Shown here: piece after piece, positions 32,073 to 38,286 of the stretch
How the letters are laid out: every line of letters begins with the position of its first letter
How positions within the stretch are numbered: position 1 is the stretch's first letter
Assembly: GCA_022841505.1 (NCBI GenBank)
Contig: JALHRK010000018.1
Coordinates: 1-38,286, forward strand
Direction of reading: 5' to 3'
Origin: Saprospiraceae bacterium
Lineage (GTDB): Bacteria > Bacteroidota > Bacteroidia > Chitinophagales > Saprospiraceae
DNA length: 38,286 bases
Program-made: the position numbers and the translations under genes
Notes under the pieces: model-generated
Told to the model about the DNA's origin: nothing
The model's database searches: none
What the model saw: only the letters and a program-made list of their open reading frames with translations

Positions 32073-34937
32073 ATGAATGCAAAATCAATCATACAGACAG
32101 CCGTGATCGGATTCGTGCTGACCTTGAACACACTGGTCGCACAATCAACAGATTATGAGATTCGGTACCTTGGCTTTCAGGAAGGGTTAAAAGATCGGAA
32201 TGTAACAGCTGTTTGCCATGACCACAAGGGCGTTGTCTGGATTGGAACAAGAACCGGGTTGTATCGCTACGATGGATATGAAATAACACCGTTTAGGATA
32301 GAGGGGACGGGGTCTCAACCGAATTTTCAGGAAATTCAAATCAATTATATTCTGGAGGATGCCAATCGAAATTTGTGGATAGCTACGATGGGAAATACCT
32401 TTGTGTTATCACCCGACATGCAACTCTTGTCCACCACTGGATTTTTTCAGAGCCTCATAACGGATGACAAAAAGCAAGTCTTTGGAAGTGAAAATAGCAA
32501 AATAAGCCGTCTTCAATTAATTCGGGAAAATGGGAGCACGAAGCTTGTCAAAACGAAGACTTCACTCACAGGCAATTACCTTTTTAGAAAAACAGGGGAC
32601 TCAAATATCTGGTCATACGATTGCGTCTCCGGTAAGGTTCGCATTTTAGAAGAAGACCATCAGGTGCGGGAATTGACTCAACGGCTAAGACCGGATCTGT
32701 GGGTTTGTTATTTGAATTATGAAGGCGGAGCATTTATTGTTTACCCGCATAATAACGCATATTTAGTTGGGGAAGATCCCCCGTCTTTGCAGCCTTTATC
32801 GAGAACTACCGAGGACATCAAAAACCCCTTTTTTTTTAAAAAACTATTGAATGATTTTATAAGACAGAACGCGTCCCTCTTTTCTCCTGAAATTGCCGGG
32901 TTGATTGACCTGCCCAACACCGTTGAGCCTGATCGTTATGGCAACCTTTGGGTGGGTACAGAATTTGGTGTTTTTCTGGTGATGAAACGCGGGGCTGGAT
33001 TTCAATTCATTGAAGTTTTAAGAGGAGAACCTGCCCGCGCTATGTTCAAAAATGTAGACACGCTGATGGTTTCCGTGCCGGCAGGGTTACAACGGATAAA
33101 TTTGAAAACGGGCGCGTCCCTTGGGAAACCGCATTTTGTTGGAACAACCCGGGTTATCCTTCCGATTGATGAAAAAAAGTTATTGCTTGCCGGTGAATAC
33201 GATCATCTTTATATTGTGGATAAAGGAAGTGGAAAGTTATTAAAGGAATTCGGACACAACCAGATATTCCACCAGTTCTCAGGCGTTAAACTACCGAACG
33301 GTCAATTTTGGATAGGAGGGCCTGCTTCCGGCATGTTACAAATTGATCCAATGAATTATGAGAGGCCGGTGGTGTTAGGTTTAGGTCAAAATTACGCACG
33401 TATCAGGGCCGTTGTAGCGGGTCAGGATAACGAAATTTGGGCGGGGGGAGAAGGCGGATTATTCAGGATCAAAGATAACCAGCTTTCAAACAACCTGCTG
33501 CCTGCATCCAAGAAAGACCTTTTGATTACCTGTATGCTGAAAATGAGAGATACCCTCTGGCTGGGTACCCGCGCACATGGACTATTTTTGTACGATGTAA
33601 AAAAGTTAGCATTTATTCATGCACTCAGTACCGTAGACGGGTTGCCCAATCACGTGATCAACGCACTGCTTGCAGATCGGGATAACCATATTTGGATAAG
33701 CACCAACCAGGGGTTAAGCCAACTGAATCCCCAAACCGGAGAACTGGTGAATTTTTCTGCCAGAGATGGCCTGCAAATTGAAGAATTCAATATGTCTTCC
33801 GCTTTGTTCGATCCAGCATCAGGGCTTATGTTTTTTGGCGGACTGAACGGCATAACCTGGTTCGACCCCTCTGAAATTGAAAAAAAGATTATTGTTCCGG
33901 AAGTTTTTTTCTCCAAAATCCTCCGGCCAGGTCAAATGGACGGGGATATTGAAACGCTTTATCCCGATAAAGAAGTGCCAGTCATTAAATTAGAAGCCAA
34001 CGCCCGTTTTGTCGAATTTCACCTTGGTTCCACCGATTACGCAGCGCCACAACAAAATAGTTTTTGGCACAGATTAAAAGGGTTTGACGCCGACTGGGTT
34101 TCAGGGCATAATAACCCCGTTGTGCAATACAGCACGCTGCCTGCAGGAGATTATACCTTCTGCATTCGCACCGTCAATCGGGAAGGATATACCAGTCCGG
34201 AGAAATGTCTCCAGCTCTACGTTAAACAGGTTTTCTACAAAACATGGTGGTTTCGCGGGCTGATTGCCCTGGTGTTGGGGGCAATGGCGTTGACTTATTA
34301 CCTGAGTAAAATCCGGCAGGTGAACCAGATCCTCCGGATAAAAAAACAGATTGCAGACGACCTTCACGATGACGTTGCTGCTTCGCTTTCTCAAATTTCT
34401 GTGCTCGCCAAATCGCTTCACGAACAGGAACCGCAGGCGGCTATGCTGGAGCAGATTGAAAACCTGAGCGACGAAAGCATTGGTAAACTGAGTGATATCG
34501 TCTGGGCGATAGATGACAGGCCCCAAACGCTGGAGGCATTGGCAAACCGGCTTCAGGATCACGCGGAATCGATTTTTCACCCACTTCAAATTCGCATGAA
34601 AGCTGAAATCCACATTGCTGAATCGGTGCGCAACGTTGCTTCCCCGGTGCGCCACCATGTGCTGATGATTTTTAAGGAAGCCGTCAACAACATCATTCGG
34701 CACTCAAACAGCAACTTTGTTTTCATCCGGCTTGAAAACCAACGGAAGGAACTCATTTTGGTCATTGAAAATTCGTTCAATGCCCTGAAAAGTGGGGCGC
34801 ATTCCAGCGGAAAAGGTTTAGACAGCATGGCCAAACGCGCCAGGCTGCTGCATGGTGATTTGAAAATTGAAAAAACGGATCGCTCTTTCCGGCTTATTTT
34901 GCAGGTGCCGGATATTTTTGGAAATACATCCTTGTAA
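32073..34937 (+). CDS. Two-component propeller sensor histidine kinase
   Basis: This 954 aa kinase has a signal peptide (residues 1-24) and then a large periplasmic sensor of two-component-regulator propeller repeats (about 30-625; for example GVVWIGTRTGLYRYDGYEI, GNLWVGTEFGVFLV, NHIWISTNQGLSQLNPQTGEL). A Y_Y_Y domain (about 650-720) and one TM helix (about 725-745) follow. The cytosolic part is the HisKA_3/NarX-type: phosphoacceptor His765 in ADDLHDDVAASLSQIS and a HATPase with KEAVNNIIRHSNSN and GKGLDSMAKRA. Such sensors often detect oligosaccharides, but no glycan genes are adjacent here. I chose the ATG at 32073 because of the signal peptide. The regulator gene follows after 10 bases. Confidence 0.9.
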   Translation: MNAKSIIQTAVIGFVLTLNTLVAQSTDYEIRYLGFQEGLKDRNVTAVCHDHKGVVWIGTRTGLYRYDGYEITPFRIEGTGSQPNFQEIQINYILEDANRNLWIATMGNTFVLSPDMQLLSTTGFFQSLITDDKKQVFGSENSKISRLQLIRENGSTKLVKTKTSLTGNYLFRKTGDSNIWSYDCVSGKVRILEEDHQVRELTQRLRPDLWVCYLNYEGGAFIVYPHNNAYLVGEDPPSLQPLSRTTEDIKNPFFFKKLLNDFIRQNASLFSPEIAGLIDLPNTVEPDRYGNLWVGTEFGVFLVMKRGAGFQFIEVLRGEPARAMFKNVDTLMVSVPAGLQRINLKTGASLGKPHFVGTTRVILPIDEKKLLLAGEYDHLYIVDKGSGKLLKEFGHNQIFHQFSGVKLPNGQFWIGGPASGMLQIDPMNYERPVVLGLGQNYARIRAVVAGQDNEIWAGGEGGLFRIKDNQLSNNLLPASKKDLLITCMLKMRDTLWLGTRAHGLFLYDVKKLAFIHALSTVDGLPNHVINALLADRDNHIWISTNQGLSQLNPQTGELVNFSARDGLQIEEFNMSSALFDPASGLMFFGGLNGITWFDPSEIEKKIIVPEVFFSKILRPGQMDGDIETLYPDKEVPVIKLEANARFVEFHLGSTDYAAPQQNSFWHRLKGFDADWVSGHNNPVVQYSTLPAGDYTFCIRTVNREGYTSPEKCLQLYVKQVFYKTWWFRGLIALVLGAMALTYYLSKIRQVNQILRIKKQIADDLHDDVAASLSQISVLAKSLHEQEPQAAMLEQIENLSDESIGKLSDIVWAIDDRPQTLEALANRLQDHAESIFHPLQIRMKAEIHIAESVRNVASPVRHHVLMIFKEAVNNIIRHSNSNFVFIRLENQRKELILVIENSFNALKSGAHSSGKGLDSMAKRARLLHGDLKIEKTDRSFRLILQVPDIFGNTSL

Positions 34938-34947
34938 AACGTTTTGT

Positions 34948-35601
34948 ATGATCAATGTTGCGATGATTGAAGACAATGCCCAATTCCGGCAGAATTTCCA
35001 GGATTATTGCGCCGGTTCGGATCGCCTGGACTGCGTATTTGCCGTAGATTCCGTCGAGAAGTTTCAGAAACTTTACCGGGCGGAAAACGCGGCGCGTATT
35101 TTATTGTTGGACATCAACCTGCCCGGGCTTTCCGGCCTCGACGCCATCGGCCTTTTGAAACCATACCTGCCGGAAGAATCCGATATCGTCATGTATACCG
35201 TTTTTAACGATGCGGATGCCATCTTTAAAGCATTGTGCGCAGGCGCCACGGGTTATATGCTTAAAAACCAATCGCTTAAAAACATCGAAGAACAACTGGT
35301 TGCGGTAGTAGAGGAAGGGGGAAGCGCTTTGTCTTCGTCCGTGGCCCGGCGCATTGTTCAGTATTTTTCGCCCAAACAAAAACAACATCTGGAATCGGAG
35401 GAAATGGAACTTAAACCCACAGAGCGCCAAATTGTGCATTACCTCATTGAAGGGATGACCTATCCTGAAATTGCCAGCGTGATGTCGCTTTCTGTTCAGG
35501 GTGTGAAATACCACCAGCGCAGCATTTTCAGAAAGCTGAATATTTCTTCCAGGAATGAAATTCACAAGGTTTTTTCGCCTTCGGATAAGAAACAAACATA
35601 G
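34948..35601 (+). CDS. NarL/LuxR-type response regulator
   Basis: This 217 aa regulator has an N-terminal receiver with acidic Glu8/Asp9, phosphoacceptor Asp55 in LLLDINLPG, Thr in VMYTVF and Lys in GYMLKNQS. A linker leads to a C-terminal LuxR helix-turn-helix (about residues 148-205: LKPTERQIVHYLIEGMTYPEIASVMSLSVQGVKYHQRSIFRKLNIS). It starts 10 bases after the kinase stop codon and clearly forms a pair with it; dimers of this type bind inverted repeats. The 24 bp palindrome ahead of the kinase gene is a candidate site for feedback. An earlier in-frame start at 34867 overlaps the kinase and is unlikely. Confidence 0.93.
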   Translation: MINVAMIEDNAQFRQNFQDYCAGSDRLDCVFAVDSVEKFQKLYRAENAARILLLDINLPGLSGLDAIGLLKPYLPEESDIVMYTVFNDADAIFKALCAGATGYMLKNQSLKNIEEQLVAVVEEGGSALSSSVARRIVQYFSPKQKQHLESEEMELKPTERQIVHYLIEGMTYPEIASVMSLSVQGVKYHQRSIFRKLNISSRNEIHKVFSPSDKKQT

Positions 35602-35605
35602 AGAA

Positions 35606-35635
35606 TCATCCCGAACTAATGAAAATTCGGAATGA
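35606..35635. terminator. Hairpin between convergent regulator and tyrosinase-like genes
   Basis: TCATCCCGAA (35606-35615) and TTCGGAATGA (35626-35635) pair with one mismatch, five bases past the regulator stop codon. No strong T-run follows on either side. Confidence 0.5.
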
Positions 35636-35659
35636 CTCATGTTTAATGCGGACCCAGGT

Positions 35660-36415
35660 TTAATCACTATACTGATACCCCAAATCCGATGTATTCAGAA
35701 CCGCCTGGCCGGTCAGAAAATCATCAGCCCCACTTAATTTGAAAGGCTTCAGCTTCGCACTCAGCACCGTAGGCGGCATCGAAGACGCGCCCAGGTCGCT
35801 GTATCCCTGCTGCCATTGGTTCCAGTAACGATCCAGGTTGCAATGGCTGAACCAGAACAATGGATCAAAAGGCGCCGCATGCAGATCGGTCAGACTCCCT
35901 CCTATCCAGGCGTGGCTAACCACATCGGCAGGATAGAACGCAATCAAATAAGACGGATAGTCTGTCATCATCAATGCCTTTGCAGCAATTTCCTTTGCGA
36001 CAGCTAAACCCGCAGGCGCATTCGTTTCCCGGTAAGTGATGAGTTTGCTCATTCCAAACCCATGATGCAGTGGGTTCGGCTTCACCGGGGTATTCGGGTC
36101 GTTCGGATCGTTGTAAGTCAGTTCGGTCAAAATAGCCGGCAAACCGGTTTCAATAGATTCCGGTTCTGTATAATCCCAGTAAGGCAGCGCCAGACTTGCA
36201 TCCTGAGCTACGAGTAAATTTTCGAAAGCCCAAAAGAACGCCCTGTTCCAGGTCAGGAAGTCTAAGTCATTGCGGGTGGCGTGGCCATCGTTGAGCAGGA
36301 TTTTGGCAAACGATTGGTACCGCTGATCAGGATCAGCATAAAGTGCTTCGAATGCTTGCCGCAAACGATACACTTCATCCTGATCCAGATCGCGGATGTT
36401 TTTCCGTACACGCAT
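35660..36415 (-). CDS. Tyrosinase-like protein with incomplete copper sites
   Basis: This 251 aa protein has the common central tyrosinase fold: LDFLTWNRAFFWAFENLL (CuA region), LPYWDY, and VSHAWIGGSLTDLHAAPFDPLFWFSHCNLDRYWNQWQ (CuB region). Several copper ligands are missing. The CuA motif FLxWHR reads FLTWNR (Asn57 for His), the first CuB histidine is Asp164, and only His168 and His191 remain in CuB; His45 is the only CuA candidate. Oxidase activity is therefore doubtful; it may be a scaffold or use another chemistry. No signal peptide is visible. It starts 5 bases after the sulfatase stop codon on the same strand, so the two form an operon. Confidence 0.75.
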   Translation of the reverse strand: MRVRKNIRDLDQDEVYRLRQAFEALYADPDQRYQSFAKILLNDGHATRNDLDFLTWNRAFFWAFENLLVAQDASLALPYWDYTEPESIETGLPAILTELTYNDPNDPNTPVKPNPLHHGFGMSKLITYRETNAPAGLAVAKEIAAKALMMTDYPSYLIAFYPADVVSHAWIGGSLTDLHAAPFDPLFWFSHCNLDRYWNQWQQGYSDLGASSMPPTVLSAKLKPFKLSGADDFLTGQAVLNTSDLGYQYSD

Positions 36416-36420
36416 CTTCG

Positions 36421-38088
36421 TTAGTTGGTTGCTTCTGCGGCGGAAGCAACTTGTTGCCGGATTTTCAATTCAGTCCCCGTCAGCATATCCCGTTCGCGTT
36501 GCTTCAGCAGTGCTTTCATCTCAATCAATGCAGCCCGGGCAATGACTTTCGCGGCTTCCGGCAATTCCTGAAACAGCGGATTTTTTTCGTACGCCAGGTT
36601 GACGTATTCGTAAGGCTTGCCTTTTAAAGCCAAATCCAGCGCATCGTTGGGGTCTCCGGGGTGCAATTCGTTGAATTCGATGCCTTTGATGTAGTACAAT
36701 TCGTATTCTTCGGCGTAGCTGCCGTTGGCGTCGAAATAGCGGGCATATTTCCAGTCTTTGGTGCGCACGCAGCGGATGCGGTCGGCGGCATTCACCGTTT
36801 GCCCCACATTTTTGTTGCCCGTTTTTACGTCGTCGAACGTAAAAAGGTGCGATTGCTGAATGTCGTGATCTAAGTGTGGATCCAGCACGGCAGCCGCAAG
36901 GTTGGTTCCGCGCACGTAATCGGAAGGCGTCAGGTCGAGCAGTCCTGCTAAGGTAGGAATGATGTCAATCAGACCGGCGGGCTGGGTCGTGTAAAGCGGT
37001 TTGCCGCTTGGATTGATGACTTCCGGGTTGGAATATATATATGGAACCCGCAACGTTTCATCGTACACATTGAAGGCTTTTTGGCGCAAGCCGCCGTGTG
37101 CCAGCCCCATTTCGCCGTGGTCGGCCAAGCGAAGAATCAGGGTTTCTTTTGCCAATTCTTTTGGCGATCCAAAGCGGCCATCCGGATCCCGGTCGTAAAA
37201 CTCCTCCAGCAACTGTGCAATTTCCTTGTCAATGGCCTTAATCAGGTTGCCGTAGAAATTGAGGTATTCGTACTCCTTTTTGTTGTCTTTGCTTTTCAAT
37301 TCGCCCAGTGACAACGCCAGTATGGCCTTTAACTGCCATTGCGCAGCCGGTTTCCAGTTGTGCAGCAGTTCTTCGTCTACTGTCGGCGGAAGACCGATGT
37401 CGCCCACCAACCACCGCTCGTGATCAACATAACCGCCTGCCTCAAAAGTTTTGGGGTAGGAAAGGACGTCGTGCGGGTTCACCAAAGAAACGACTAAGGC
37501 AAACGGCCTCGGGTTTTTGCCCTCGGCTTTGGCTTTTTTCCATTCTCGGATGTAGTCCAGCGACTGCTGGATGTACCTTTCGTCGTGGTTGGCGTAGCCG
37601 CCGCCAAAATTAGGCAGGGCGATGTCTTCTCCGGCATCGGGCGGCGTCCAGCCCCGGAAAGCAAACTGGGCAACTTCTGCCTGCATCAGTGATTTTTCGG
37701 GGTGCATGGTGTTCATCCCGCCTTTGCTCAGGTGCCATTTGCCGCGGTATTGCACATCGTAGTGCGGCCATAACATCTGAGCCATGGTAGACAAGCTGGG
37801 GTTCAGAACGGGTTCCGTGATGGAATATTTTCCACCAAAAGAAAGGGTATCCGTAACCCCGTGCTGCGCCGGATACAAACCGGAAAACAAAGTAGAACGG
37901 CTGGGCGAACACATGCAGGCATTGCAACAGCCGTTCAGGAATTCTACCCCGTGTTTTTTCAGCACAGTCATGGCTGGCAGGTTTTTTTCTGCCCAATGTT
38001 CCGGAAAGTGCATCACTGACCGTTCCTGGTCGGTAATAATGATTAACAAATTGGGCCGGTTGTCGGCGCCAAACGCATTTTTGCTCAT
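36421..38088 (-). CDS. Type I (formylglycine) sulfatase family protein
   Basis: This 555 aa protein belongs to the alkaline phosphatase-like sulfatase superfamily. It begins NLLIIITDQ (metal-binding Asp20), followed by the CSPSR signature at Cys60-Arg64 in CMCSPSRSTLFSGLYPAQHGV, where Cys60 is converted to formylglycine. YRGKWHLSKGG (Lys/His pair) and LADHGEMGLAHGG (metal Asp and His) follow. No signal peptide is seen, unlike most Bacteroidota polysaccharide sulfatases, so a cytosolic enzyme acting on imported sulfate esters or phosphonate/phosphate esters is likely. The substrate and maturase are not in the window. It is the first gene of a pair with the tyrosinase-like gene. Confidence 0.88.
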   Translation of the reverse strand: MSKNAFGADNRPNLLIIITDQERSVMHFPEHWAEKNLPAMTVLKKHGVEFLNGCCNACMCSPSRSTLFSGLYPAQHGVTDTLSFGGKYSITEPVLNPSLSTMAQMLWPHYDVQYRGKWHLSKGGMNTMHPEKSLMQAEVAQFAFRGWTPPDAGEDIALPNFGGGYANHDERYIQQSLDYIREWKKAKAEGKNPRPFALVVSLVNPHDVLSYPKTFEAGGYVDHERWLVGDIGLPPTVDEELLHNWKPAAQWQLKAILALSLGELKSKDNKKEYEYLNFYGNLIKAIDKEIAQLLEEFYDRDPDGRFGSPKELAKETLILRLADHGEMGLAHGGLRQKAFNVYDETLRVPYIYSNPEVINPSGKPLYTTQPAGLIDIIPTLAGLLDLTPSDYVRGTNLAAAVLDPHLDHDIQQSHLFTFDDVKTGNKNVGQTVNAADRIRCVRTKDWKYARYFDANGSYAEEYELYYIKGIEFNELHPGDPNDALDLALKGKPYEYVNLAYEKNPLFQELPEAAKVIARAALIEMKALLKQRERDMLTGTELKIRQQVASAAEATN

Positions 38089-38217
38089 GTGAAGTAGTGT
38101 TTTAGGAATGAATAATTGTGAACGGGGTAGTTCTACAAATATCGGGTAGAATGGCAGGAAAATGGGTTTGCTGATGTTTCAAAAAGGTTTGTTGGTGTTG
38201 CAATTTTGCCTCCCGCG
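38089..38217 (-). other. Upstream region of the sulfatase gene
   Basis: No gene is seen. On the minus strand GATATTTG, one mismatch from TAnnTTTG, lies about 50 bases ahead of the ATG and may be the -7 box of the sulfatase operon. Confidence 0.35.
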
Positions 38218-38251
38218 AGACCTATAAGGTTTTTGGAAACCTTATAGGTCT
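38218..38251. repeat. AGACCTATAAGG hairpin at the right edge
   Basis: AGACCTATAAGGTTT (38218-38232) and AAACCTTATAGGTCT (38237-38251) form a 15 bp perfect stem with a 4-base loop. It is the second copy of the hairpin found after guaB and probably ends a gene lying beyond the window. Confidence 0.65.
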
Positions 38252-38286
38252 GGCTGCCCGAGCGTGGTTACTTCACCACTCCGATT

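Overview
The window looks like chromosomal DNA from a Bacteroidota bacterium, probably from the Saprospiria/Chitinophagia part of the phylum. The evidence is Bacteroidota-type -7 promoter boxes (TAnnTTTG) in front of several genes, a type IX secretion plug protein, many short lipoproteins, a Bacteroidota-style YidC with a lysine-rich tail, and a propeller-type sensor kinase. No rRNA, tRNA, CRISPR array, phage module or intact insertion sequence was recognised.

Layout. 1-3.4 kb: a CocE-type secreted hydrolase (-), a small NTF2-like lipoprotein (+), and a decayed stretch holding two gene fragments. 3.4-8.5 kb: four closely spaced + strand genes: a class C beta-lactamase-like lipoprotein, a beta-lactamase/alpha-beta hydrolase fusion, a DUF1801 protein and a PI-PLC-like phosphodiesterase. 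8.5-11.3 kb: a PD40 propeller lipoprotein and nicotinate phosphoribosyltransferase (-). A promoter region full of CACAACG units separates the latter from a divergent M20 amidohydrolase (+). 13.1-15.1 kb: a PhoD-like lipoprotein and a DUF697-SHOCT protein (-). 15.2-16.3 kb: two tandem cysteine-rich lipoproteins (+). 16.3-22.1 kb: envelope genes, namely Kdo transferase and an outer-membrane barrel (-), then UDP-glucuronate decarboxylase, dTDP-glucose dehydratase and the T9SS plug protein (+). 22.3-25.8 kb: divergent purB and guaB plus a GNAT acetyltransferase. 25.9-30.1 kb: an Omp85-type barrel (-), YidC and a TspO-like protein (+). 30.3-31.7 kb: an exported DUF6265-HIT-lipocalin-like fusion. 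31.8-35.6 kb: a hybrid-propeller sensor kinase and its NarL-type regulator. 35.7-38.1 kb: a sulfatase and a tyrosinase-like protein (-).

Working together. WaaA, UXS and RfbB supply lipopolysaccharide and nucleotide-sugar chemistry, and the plug protein belongs to the secretion machine whose cargo is tethered to such LPS. YidC and the Omp85 barrel add membrane biogenesis, while purB and guaB serve purine synthesis. Most of the rest are exported or surface hydrolases and lipoproteins, consistent with a polymer-degrading lifestyle (inference).

The most unusual content is: (1) the exported HIT-domain fusion; (2) a family of about 120 bp palindromic repeats with three copies plus a chimeric half copy; (3) a pair of about 200 bp inverted-orientation repeats 17 kb apart; (4) the CACAACG array in the pncB/M20 promoter region; (5) a 24 bp perfect palindrome in the leader of the sensor kinase; (6) a tyrosinase-like protein lacking copper ligands; (7) a fold-back sequence inside a decayed gene. 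No complete new defence or mobile system was found.
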